This document shows, piece by piece, positions 1 to 7,240 of a stretch of 8,603 nt of DNA. The stretch comes from a bacterium (GTDB lineage: Bacteria; Cyanobacteriota; Vampirovibrionia; Gastranaerophilales; Gastranaerophilaceae), in contig JAFSWA010000058.1 of NCBI GenBank assembly GCA_017444705.1, positions 1 through 8,603 of the forward strand, written 5' to 3'. The notes beneath the pieces were generated by a model. That model was not told the origin of the DNA, did not search any database, and saw only the letters and a list, made by a program, of their open reading frames with translations. Every line of letters starts with the position of its first letter. Within the stretch, counting starts at the first letter, position 1. The position numbers and the translations under genes are program-made.

Positions 1-180
1 GTTTTCACCGTTTACGATGTTTTTGTTACCTTTTGTTATCGTAATTTTATCGTTTCCGTCAAAACCTCTTATTTCGTTATAATTACCTTCTTCAACGATT
101 ATCGAATCATCTCCGTACCAGCCGTCAATAATATTGTTATTACCTTTTACAAGAATAATATCACTTCCGTTTCCGCCGGA
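1..180 (-). repeat. RTX-like roll block at the window edge (residues 1346-1405)
   Basis: GGNGSDIIL at 1347-1355 is a strict nonapeptide. Calcium-type Asp turns at 1352, 1370 and 1389 alternate with Asn turns at 1361, 1380 and 1399, a period of 18-19 residues. The block is still running at base 1, so the protein continues beyond the window. Confidence 0.8.
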
Positions 181-3100
181 GAGATAACAATTATTTCCGA
201 TTAGTCTTATATTATCTCTGTTATCAGTTGTTATTTCGTCGGTAACCTGAGTTGTAAGATTATCTATAACTTCTATTTTCAAATAATCTGCTTCAAAATT
301 AATGTAGCCTTCTGAGTCAATGTAGTATTTTAATTCGACTTTTGCGGTTTCAAGGTTTGCTTTTTCAATATTATAAAGGCTGATTTTATAAATTCTGTCT
401 TCTTTTTGTGAATCACCATTTATTACAAGATATTGAGGCTGGTTACTATTTGTTATAACAAGACTTCCGGCTTCTTTAAAATCTTTCGGGGAAACTTGAT
501 ACGTGTTATTTTCGCCGACGAGGTTCAAAATATCTTCCGACCCGCCGCCGTATATTTTGTTATAATTTCCGTTTACATTGAAAGTATCAATATTTTGTCC
601 GCCATAAACTTTATTAGAATTACCGTTTACAATTACGGTATTTTCACCGTCAGCTTTTCCGTCAATACCTTCTCCTACATAAATTTCATTGTTATTTCCT
701 TCAACTTCACCTTTGTCAGAACCGCTGAAAGTTTGGAATCTGATATTAGAACCCTCAATTTTTGCATTGATTGACTTGTCTGATTTGTTTGTCAAATTTA
801 CGGAAATTGATGAACCTTTAATTATAAGTTTTTTATCAGTAATATTACCGTTTTCATCTAAAATATCTTGGACTTCGTATTCTACAAAAATTTCATCCGC
901 AAGCTCTTCGGGAGATTGAATAATTGATTCTACATTAATTACAACCTCTTTACCGTCAATATTTGTATATTTAATCTTGCCGGTTTCATTTTCGGGATTT
1001 ATTACAATTATACCTTTTGAACCGTCTTTTGCGACGTTAGCTTTGGCAAAACCCGAATATGTATTATTTTTCCCGCCAAAGAGGGTTAATTTATCATTTC
1101 CCGATTTAGAGGATTTTTCATCATTTGCATAGATTTTTGAATTATAAGCAGCGGCTTCAATTTCATCATCACCGTCATTACCAAATACTTTAAAACTATC
1201 GCCATAGATTTTTATTATATCATCACCTTTTCCGCCATAGATGTCATTTCTCGCACCTTTTGCTTCAATAATATCATTTCCGTCGCCGAGTTCAATTACG
1301 CAGTCATTACCGGAAAGTTTGACATTATCTGTCTGTCCGTCTTTTGCAATTACATGGATTTTATCTCCGCTTATACTCAAAACACCATCTTTGTATGAAT
1401 ATGTGAAAGAGATATTTTTCTCTAATTCTTCGTCATCATCGACATTGGCTTTTATTGTATATTCAAGTCCGTCACCGATTATGATAGTTTTTTCACGTTC
1501 TTTATTTGTTAAAGTATCTTTTGTATCATATTCGCCATAGACTTCTTCTATATCATTCCATACTGAATTGCTGCCGGAAATATACATTTTATCATATCCT
1601 TTACCGCCGGAAATAGTATTTTCATCTCCTGAAACCTTGAGTGTATCATCACCCAAACCGGTAAATATCATATTATATTTACCTTTCACTTCAAGATAAT
1701 CCATTTCATCTTTCAAATCGATATAATTTTTTTCTCCGATTACGGTAACAGCATCTTCTTGTCCGTCCTCAGCTTCAACTTTTATATAATCACCCTTTAT
1801 AACGAGTTGTTTTTTAACTTCGCCGTTTTTATCGGTGTATTCCTGTATTTCATAACTTATTGTTCTCGGAATTTTAAACGGATTATTACTGTCATAAGTA
1901 ATATAATTTGTTATTGTGTATTTTTTCCCGTCAACAAGAATTTGTCTTTCTGACTCATTCAAATCCATTTTAATTTGATTTGCCAATGAAGTATAGATTT
2001 CAACACTGTCAATATCAGTGTAATAAGATGAATTTATTTTATCCGTATCAAATTCACCGTTTACATAGTTTGCACCGTTTGATATTGCTTTTTCTTTTGC
2101 TATTTCAAGCTTTTCACTGTCGGTAAGAGTATTTCCGTCGCTATCTTTATCAGCTACATTTACAAATTCTTCAATAATTTCATCATCAGTACTTTCTCTT
2201 TCGTTTACAACTATGTTATCATCACCCAAAAAGCCGTAAACTCTGTTTTTACGACCGGTTACTGTTATGTTGTCATCTCCTGTCCAACCGTCAACATAAT
2301 TGTTATCGCCTAAAACGTTAATCGTATCATTTTTATCACGGGTAAAGATTTTTGAATTGTTCCCTATAAAGTTGATTATGTCCTCTTGACTGTCGCCTGC
2401 CGTAACAACAACATCGTCAGCCTCAATAGTCACAACTCCGCCACGATTTCGGACAATGATTCTGACTTCTTTTTCAGCTTCTTCTGCTGTTTTGGTTCTG
2501 TCAAAAGTATAATTTTTTCCGTCTAAATCGATTTTAATATTTTTATTACTGTCATTTAATGTAATAATTTTATCTTCATATTCAAAACCGTCTTTAATAT
2601 TATTCTCTCCGTCAACAGCGATACCGTCAAGACCCTTATCACCATAAGCTTCGTTATTATTTCCGCTTATGGCAATATTATCATCGCCCTCACCTGCATG
2701 AACAATATTATTATTACCGATTACATCAATTCTGTCATTACTGTCGCCTGTATCAACGTAGTTGTAATTACCGGTAATTTTAACTTTATCCTCTACTCCG
2801 TCATTTTGCTGGGTAATTTTGAAATAATCACCCTCAAATTCAAAAACCCCCGAACCTGTAATATTATACGAGAAAGTAACATTTTCTTGTTTATCGGTAT
2901 TTCTTTGAACAAGATAGGAATAATCTTTGACATTTATAAAATGCATTGATTCATCTTCGGGTGCAAGAATTACCGAACCGGAAGTTGAATTATAGTAAAC
3001 TTTATCATCTTTATCACCGATAACTTGATTATTTTCACCGCCAATATAAATATTGTCAGTTCCTTCGCCTGTAATAACCATATTCCCGCTGCCGGAAACA

Positions 3101-4215
3101 GTAACTTCATCATCTCCGACATTCGTATCAATATAATTGTTATCGCCGATTAAAATTATTTTGTCTGAACGATTTTCATCATCATCGCTCTGCACAATTA
3201 TTTTTGCGTTATTTCCGGTAAATATTACCTCATCTTTTTCGTTTATTTCATAGGATATTTCAATAGTCGAAAAGTTATCACTATTTCTTTCTATGAGATA
3301 TTCATGTGAATTACCCAATGAATCTTTTATTGTTACATAGTGCTGTGATTTGTCATCAGTAGTAATAGTTACATAACCTGAGTTTTCCTCATAGATAATT
3401 TTATCTTCATCAGTGCTGACAATTTCATTTCCGCTTCCGTTTACTTTAACCGTATCAATTTGACCATCAACACCTGTAACAATGACGTTATCCTTACCTG
3501 TTACGTATATATTATCCGCACCTGCACTTGTATCAAGATAATTATTATTTCCGACCAATTCAATGTTATCATCAGTATCACTTTGGGCAACAATTTTCAT
3601 ATTATCGCCGCTAAACCTTAAACCGTCGGTAGTTTTTTCAACTACCAAAGAAGTATTTTCAGAAATATCTTTATCGTTCAAATATGCTAAAAATTCTTTG
3701 TCATCAACTATTAAATACTGACCGCCAACACCTGCAAATATATTGTTTTCAGTATCTTTAAGAATATTATCCTCACCGAAAACAACAACAGAATCATTAC
3801 CGTCGCCGGTATTTAATTTGTTATCAAAACCTATAACTGATATATTATCGTCTTTTGAGGTTGCGTTAATTTCATTTGAAATACCTACAACTTCAATCAT
3901 ATCACTATTTTCTTCATCAACCGTAATAGTCAAATTATTTCCGAAAATAATAATTTTGTTTGTTTCCTCGTCAATTTTATAACTAAACGTTGCAGAATTT
4001 AATGAAGATACCGTAACCTTAACTCCTGATTCAATTATGGATTTACTTAAATTTCCGTCATCCAAATAAACATCAGTTACGCCTGATAGTCCGTAAGCGG
4101 AAATAATCGCACCCAAACTTTCGTCTGAACCCGTAAACCTATTACCGGTTCCCTTTTGAGAATCGTAAAAATTTTGCAGTGTATTTAATAAGTTTGTGTT
4201 GATATTTAGGCTCAT
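1..4215 (-). CDS. RTX-like (hemolysin-type Ca-binding repeat) giant protein, C-terminus outside window
   Basis: The frame is open without a stop from the ATG at 4213-4215 to the window edge, giving 1405 residues. The start is backed by a GGGG Shine-Dalgarno motif 4 nt upstream. Residues 1-75 are unique, with no signal peptide and no membrane segment. The rest is rich in Asp, Asn, Gly, Ile and Val. Strict RTX nonapeptides (GGxGxDxhx) occur at residues 870-878, 994-1002 and 1347-1355, and many looser GDGND or GDDNI turns occur elsewhere. They alternate with G-x-x-N turns. About nine larger modules recur from residue 76 on. An insert near 689-701 (DKDSDGNTLTDSE) resembles an EF-hand or TSP3 calcium loop. 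There are only two cysteines, 972 and 1343. RTX proteins fold as Ca-loaded beta-rolls and usually leave by type I secretion using a C-terminal signal, which would lie outside this window. Secretion and an adhesin-like role are inferred; no enzymatic domain is seen. Confidence is high for the gene and RTX relation, low for function. Confidence 0.9.
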   Translation of the reverse strand, partial: MSLNINTNLLNTLQNFYDSQKGTGNRFTGSDESLGAIISAYGLSGVTDVYLDDGNLSKSIIESGVKVTVSSLNSATFSYKIDEETNKIIIFGNNLTITVDEENSDMIEVVGISNEINATSKDDNISVIGFDNKLNTGDGNDSVVVFGEDNILKDTENNIFAGVGGQYLIVDDKEFLAYLNDKDISENTSLVVEKTTDGLRFSGDNMKIVAQSDTDDNIELVGNNNYLDTSAGADNIYVTGKDNVIVTGVDGQIDTVKVNGSGNEIVSTDEDKIIYEENSGYVTITTDDKSQHYVTIKDSLGNSHEYLIERNSDNFSTIEISYEINEKDEVIFTGNNAKIIVQSDDDENRSDKIILIGDNNYIDTNVGDDEVTVSGSGNMVITGEGTDNIYIGGENNQVIGDKDDKVYYNSTSGSVILAPEDESMHFINVKDYSYLVQRNTDKQENVTFSYNITGSGVFEFEGDYFKITQQNDGVEDKVKITGNYNYVDTGDSNDRIDVIGNNNIVHAGEGDDNIAISGNNNEAYGDKGLDGIAVDGENNIKDGFEYEDKIITLNDSNKNIKIDLDGKNYTFDRTKTAEEAEKEVRIIVRNRGGVVTIEADDVVVTAGDSQEDIINFIGNNSKIFTRDKNDTINVLGDNNYVDGWTGDDNITVTGRKNRVYGFLGDDNIVVNERESTDDEIIEEFVNVADKDSDGNTLTDSEKLEIAKEKAISNGANYVNGEFDTDKINSSYYTDIDSVEIYTSLANQIKMDLNESERQILVDGKKYTITNYITYDSNNPFKIPRTISYEIQEYTDKNGEVKKQLVIKGDYIKVEAEDGQEDAVTVIGEKNYIDLKDEMDYLEVKGKYNMIFTGLGDDTLKVSGDENTISGGKGYDKMYISGSNSVWNDIEEVYGEYDTKDTLTNKEREKTIIIGDGLEYTIKANVDDDEELEKNISFTYSYKDGVLSISGDKIHVIAKDGQTDNVKLSGNDCVIELGDGNDIIEAKGARNDIYGGKGDDIIKIYGDSFKVFGNDGDDEIEAAAYNSKIYANDEKSSKSGNDKLTLFGGKNNTYSGFAKANVAKDGSKGIIVINPENETGKIKYTNIDGKEVVINVESIIQSPEELADEIFVEYEVQDILDENGNITDKKLIIKGSSISVNLTNKSDKSINAKIEGSNIRFQTFSGSDKGEVEGNNNEIYVGEGIDGKADGENTVIVNGNSNKVYGGQNIDTFNVNGNYNKIYGGGSEDILNLVGENNTYQVSPKDFKEAGSLVITNSNQPQYLVINGDSQKEDRIYKISLYNIEKANLETAKVELKYYIDSEGYINFEADYLKIEVIDNLTTQVTDEITTDNRDNIRLIGNNCYLSGGNGSDIILVKGNNNIIDGWYGDDSIIVEEGNYNEIRGFDGNDKITITKGNKNIVNGEN
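1156..1311 (-). repeat. RTX-like roll block including a strict nonapeptide (residues 969-1020)
   Basis: Turn positions step by exactly nine: C972, D981, N990, D999, F1008, D1017. GGKGDDIIK at 994-1002 is a textbook RTX nonapeptide, and GDGND and GNDGDD flank it. Two of the three expected Asn positions are replaced, by Cys and Phe. Confidence 0.8.
1582..1728 (-). repeat. RTX-like roll block with alternating Asn and Asp turns (residues 830-878)
   Basis: Turn residues alternate at exact 9-residue steps: N830, D839, N848, D857, N866, D875. The last turn, GGKGYDKMY, is a strict RTX nonapeptide. The Asn turns read GEKN, GKYN and GDEN. Confidence 0.8.
2626..2748 (-). repeat. RTX-like roll block with alternating Asp and Asn turns (residues 490-530)
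   Basis: The key turn residues fall at exact 9-residue steps: D494, N503, D512, N521, D530. The Asp turns read TGDSND and AGEGDD, and the Asn turns read GNNN. An 18-residue beta-roll coil is made of two nonapeptides, so each coil would present one calcium-type turn and one Asn turn. Confidence 0.75.
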
Positions 4216-4219
4216 AGCA

Positions 4220-4226
4220 CCCCTTT
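4220..4226 (-). promoter_or_regulatory. Shine-Dalgarno motif of the RTX-like gene
   Basis: On the minus strand AAAGGGG lies 4 nt before the ATG at 4215. It fixes the start of the long frame. The XRE gene has a similar GGGG motif before its start. Confidence 0.55.
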
Positions 4227-4231
4227 ACTTA

Positions 4232-4259
4232 TATATATTTATATTCGGCAGTTTTTCAA
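4232..4259 (-). promoter_or_regulatory. Candidate sigma70-like promoter of the RTX-like gene
   Basis: On the minus strand TTGAAA (4254-4259) is followed after 16 nt by TATATA (4232-4237). The predicted start near 4225 would leave only about a 10-nt leader and would cut into the Shine-Dalgarno motif. The area is very AT-rich and other -10 registers are possible, so this is tentative. Confidence 0.3.
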
Positions 4260-4289
4260 AAATCTTTAAGTTTTTTTTGCAAATTTCGA

Positions 4290-4314
4290 GTAAAATTTAC
4301 AAAACTTTACAAAC
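4290..4314. repeat. TTTAC repeat cluster between the divergent RTX-like and uvrA genes
   Basis: GTAAA-a-TTTAC is a 5-bp inverted repeat, and TTTACAAAAC then TTTACAAAC are direct copies spaced 10 bp apart, one helical turn. It lies upstream of both divergent genes and could be a protein-binding site. AT-rich composition makes chance a real alternative. Confidence 0.3.
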
Positions 4315-4371
4315 TCCTCAAAATTTAAAATTTATTTTTATTTGTTTAAATTTTATTTTGAAAAAATATCA

Positions 4372-4380
4372 TGGTAAAAT
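4372..4380 (+). promoter_or_regulatory. Extended -10 promoter element of uvrA
   Basis: TG-g-TAAAAT is an extended -10 element. No good -35 sits at normal spacing (only TTTATT at 4352-4357), as is common when the TG extension is present. The hexamer ends 7 nt before 4387, which puts the expected +1 on the A of the uvrA ATG. No LexA-type operator (CTGT-N8-ACAG or GAAC-N4-GTTC) was seen nearby. Confidence 0.4.
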
Positions 4381-4386
4381 TTTGTT

Positions 4387-7236
4387 ATGGAAGATAAGAT
4401 AAAAATTCAGAATGCATCGGAGAATAATTTAAAGGGAGTTGATTTGGAAATTCCCAAAAATCAGCTTGTTGTATTTACGGGAGTTTCCGGTTCGGGGAAA
4501 AGTTCTCTTGCTTTTGATACAATTTTTGCAGAGGGACAAAGACGTTATGTGGAAAGCCTTTCAACTTATGCAAGACAATTTTTGGGACAATTAGATAAGC
4601 CAAAAGTTGATTATATTGACGGGCTTTCTCCCGCTATTGCGATTGACCAAAAGTCAACGAGTAACAATCCTCGTTCGACAGTTGGTACGGTTACTGAAAT
4701 TTACGATTATTTAAGGCTTTTATACGCAAGAATCGGAACGCCTTATTGTCCTGAGTGCGGAACTTTAATTCAGCCTCAAAGTATTGACGAAATTGTTGAT
4801 AAAATTTTAGCTTTGCCGCAAGGCTCAAAAATTCAGGTTTTAGCACCGGTAATCAGAGGGAAAAAAGGTGAATACAACTCTCTTATTAAAGAATTTAAAG
4901 ATGAGGGCTTTATGAGGGTTGAAATTGACGGTAAAATTTACAACCTTGATGAAGACGAAATTGAACTTGCTAAAACTTTAAAACACGATATATCATTGAT
5001 AATTGACAGAATTGTCATAAAAGAAAACATCCAATCCAGACTAACAGAGGCTGTACAAACAGCACTCGAAAAAGCTGACGGACTTGTTGAGGTCAAAATC
5101 GGAACAGATAATTCACAAAAACTGTTGTTTTCTGAAAAGTTAGCGTGTCCGCATTGTAATATAAGTTTTGAAGAATTAGCACCCCGTATTTTCAGTTTTA
5201 ACCTGCCTTACGGTGCTTGTCCGGCATGCAACGGATTAGGCTTTCACTTTGAAGTTAATGTGGATTTGCTTGTTCCCGATAAGAAAAAATCTCTTCGTGA
5301 AGGTGCAATTTACCCATGGAACAAAGGCGGAAAAGCGTATTATCAAGATATTTTAGAATGCGTGGCAAAGCACTACGGTTTCAGCATGGATACTCCGTTT
5401 GAAAATTTGTCTGATGAAGCAAAAAGTATTATTCTTTATGGTACAAAAGACGAAAAAGTCAAATTAAGGTATCAGAGTTTTTTAGGTCACGGCTATGATA
5501 CGAAAATTACGCCATTTTCCGGAGTAGTAAACTACTACAAGAAAAAATATGATAATGCGGCAACTGACGAAGCAAGGGAAGAAGTTTTACCATATATGTC
5601 AATGATACCTTGCAAAATCTGCGGAGGGGCAAGACTAAAACCTTTTGCTCTTGCAGTTAAAATAAACGGCGTCAATATCTTTGATTTTTGCAAAATGTCA
5701 ATTGAAAAATCTCACAAATTTTTATCAGGTTTATATATTGAACTTGATGATTACAAAATGTCCGTAGCAAAACAGATTCTTGATGAAATAAGGGCAAGAC
5801 TGAGCTTTATGAAAGAAGTCGGACTCGGATACCTTGATTTGGCAAGAATGGCAGCAACCCTTTCCGGTGGTGAGGCACAGAGAATAAGACTTGCAACACA
5901 AATAGGAAGCGGTTTGAGCGGAGTTTTATACGTACTTGATGAACCGTCTATCGGACTTCATCAGAGGGATAATGACCGTTTGATAAGCACACTGTTTAAA
6001 CTGAGGAATTTGGGTAATACTCTTATTGTTGTTGAACACGATGAAGATACAATAAGAAGTGCCGATTACATTGTTGATATTGGTCCAAAAGCCGGAATAT
6101 ACGGCGGTGAAATAATTGCAAACGGAACGGTTGAAGATATTGAAAAAGCTAAAAAATCAATAACCGGCAAATATCTTAAAGGTGAATTGGAAATACCCTT
6201 ACCCAAAAAGTTAAGAGAGGGTAACGGTGCTTTTTTAGAAGTCAAAAATGCATATCTGAATAACCTTAAAAATATTGATGTAAAAATACCTTTGGGGAAA
6301 ATTGTAGGTATAACCGGTGTTTCAGGCAGCGGAAAATCCACTCTGATGAATGATTTGATTCATCAGTATTCAAAATACATATTTTCAAAAAATCTGCCAA
6401 AACCACAGGGTGTGGATGAGATTTTAGGATTTGAAAATATCGATAAGGTTATAGATATTGACCAATCGCCTATCGGAAGAACACCAAGGTCAAACCCCGC
6501 AACATATACAGGTGTATTTGACCATATAAGAGCTCTTTTTGCAATGACAAATGAGGCCAAAGCAAGAGGCTATAAACAAGGTCGTTTTAGTTTTAATACA
6601 AAAGGCGGGCGTTGCGAAGCCTGCTCCGGTGACGGGTATAAAAGAATTGAAATGAATTTTCTGTCGGACGTTTATGTAAAATGTGCGGTTTGCGGAGGAA
6701 AACGTTATAATCGTGAAACTTTGGAAGTTAAATATAAAGGTAAAGATATTTCCGATGTATTGGACATGAGTGTCGGTGAAGCATTGGAATTTTTCTCAAA
6801 TATTCCGAAGATAAAACGCAGACTTCAAACCCTTTATGATGTCGGGCTTGATTATATAAAATTGGGACAGAGTGCGACGACACTGTCAGGCGGGGAAGCT
6901 CAGAGAATAAAATTGGCCGCAGAGCTTAATAAAATTTCAACCGGCAAAACCCTTTATCTGCTAGATGAACCCTCAGTAGGGCTGCATTGGTACGATTTGG
7001 ATAAATTATCGAAAATCCTTAACCGACTTGCAGATGCGGGCAACACAATTTTGATTATTGAGCATAATCTTGATTTAATCAAAATTTGCGACCACATAAT
7101 CGACCTTGGTCCCGAAGGCGGTGATAACGGTGGGACTATTGTATTTAGCGGAAGCAGGGATAAAATAGTTGAGTGTAAAAATTCCTATACGGGGCAATAT
7201 TTAAAAAGGTATTTAGATAGATCGGTTACAAAATAA
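4387..7236 (+). CDS. uvrA: Excinuclease ABC subunit A (UvrA)
   Basis: This is the damage-recognition ATPase of nucleotide excision repair: a UvrA dimer with UvrB scans DNA, loads UvrB at lesions and leaves before UvrC cuts. At 949 residues it matches the family's usual 940-950. The first ABC core has Walker A GVSGSGKS at 32-39, signature LSGGEAQRIRLA from 492 and Walker B with D518-E519. The first zinc site is C254, C257, C278 and C281. The second core has Walker A GVSGSGKS at 644-651, the UvrA-type zinc finger C743, C746, C766 and C769, signature LSGGEAQRIKLA from 833 and Walker B with D860-E861. Every key residue is present, so the protein should be active. The ATG at 4387 starts just before the conserved N-terminal strand and has no Shine-Dalgarno motif, so translation may be leaderless. 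The next gene begins 4 bp after its stop. Confidence 0.98.
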   Translation: MEDKIKIQNASENNLKGVDLEIPKNQLVVFTGVSGSGKSSLAFDTIFAEGQRRYVESLSTYARQFLGQLDKPKVDYIDGLSPAIAIDQKSTSNNPRSTVGTVTEIYDYLRLLYARIGTPYCPECGTLIQPQSIDEIVDKILALPQGSKIQVLAPVIRGKKGEYNSLIKEFKDEGFMRVEIDGKIYNLDEDEIELAKTLKHDISLIIDRIVIKENIQSRLTEAVQTALEKADGLVEVKIGTDNSQKLLFSEKLACPHCNISFEELAPRIFSFNLPYGACPACNGLGFHFEVNVDLLVPDKKKSLREGAIYPWNKGGKAYYQDILECVAKHYGFSMDTPFENLSDEAKSIILYGTKDEKVKLRYQSFLGHGYDTKITPFSGVVNYYKKKYDNAATDEAREEVLPYMSMIPCKICGGARLKPFALAVKINGVNIFDFCKMSIEKSHKFLSGLYIELDDYKMSVAKQILDEIRARLSFMKEVGLGYLDLARMAATLSGGEAQRIRLATQIGSGLSGVLYVLDEPSIGLHQRDNDRLISTLFKLRNLGNTLIVVEHDEDTIRSADYIVDIGPKAGIYGGEIIANGTVEDIEKAKKSITGKYLKGELEIPLPKKLREGNGAFLEVKNAYLNNLKNIDVKIPLGKIVGITGVSGSGKSTLMNDLIHQYSKYIFSKNLPKPQGVDEILGFENIDKVIDIDQSPIGRTPRSNPATYTGVFDHIRALFAMTNEAKARGYKQGRFSFNTKGGRCEACSGDGYKRIEMNFLSDVYVKCAVCGGKRYNRETLEVKYKGKDISDVLDMSVGEALEFFSNIPKIKRRLQTLYDVGLDYIKLGQSATTLSGGEAQRIKLAAELNKISTGKTLYLLDEPSVGLHWYDLDKLSKILNRLADAGNTILIIEHNLDLIKICDHIIDLGPEGGDNGGTIVFSGSRDKIVECKNSYTGQYLKRYLDRSVTK

Positions 7237-7240
7237 ACAA

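Larger units (their letters stand above)
1..3990 (-). repeat. Nine diverged protein-level modules in the RTX-like gene
   Basis: A recurring module begins near residues 76, 190, 318, 446, 585, 786, 935, 1111 and 1293. Each opens with a beta-rich stretch, typically Y-x-I, then a short variable part, then h-x-F/I-x-G-D/N-x-h-K/T-I/V. A D-x-I/V-x-L/I-x-G-x-x-N turn follows and starts a block of RTX-like nonapeptides. Intervals are about 114, 128, 128, 139, 201, 149, 176 and 182 residues, so the copies differ in length. The DNA copies are not identical, which suggests old duplication rather than recent tandem expansion. Copies 1 and 8 are the weakest matches. Boundaries were placed by eye. Confidence 0.65.

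Noticed and set aside
433..3982. Several plus-strand open frames of 64-113 codons opposite the RTX-like gene (starting near 433, 689, 1241, 1759, 2698 and 3743)
   Set aside because: They are antisense shadows. Their Ser/Ile/Phe-rich products are what the complement of Asn/Asp/Ile repeat codons gives, and none has a coherent domain or clear ribosome site.
1..3990. Repeated DNA that might suggest a CRISPR array or tandem satellite
   Set aside because: The repetition is at protein level with diverged codons and irregular spacing, inside one continuous reading frame; there are no identical direct repeats with spacers.
4153..4215. Flagellin-like N-terminus (MSLNINTN) of the RTX-like protein
   Set aside because: The resemblance covers only a few residues. 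The D0/D1 coiled-coil heptads of flagellin do not follow; RTX-like repeats do.
4216..4386. SOS (LexA) operator upstream of uvrA
   Set aside because: Neither CTGT-N8-ACAG nor GAAC-N4-GTTC was found by eye; a lineage-specific box cannot be excluded.
4371..4397. Short ATG frame of eight codons overlapping the uvrA start
   Set aside because: Its ATG overlaps the extended -10 element and has no Shine-Dalgarno motif; nothing supports a leader peptide.
4196..4402. Plus-strand frame of 68 codons crossing the intergenic region into uvrA
   Set aside because: It covers the divergent promoter region, has a low-complexity hydrophobic product and overlaps the well supported start of uvrA.
6066..6560. Two minus-strand frames (6066-6341 and 6363-6560) inside uvrA
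   Set aside because: They lie opposite conserved UvrA sequence, including the second Walker A region, and show no domain or start signal.
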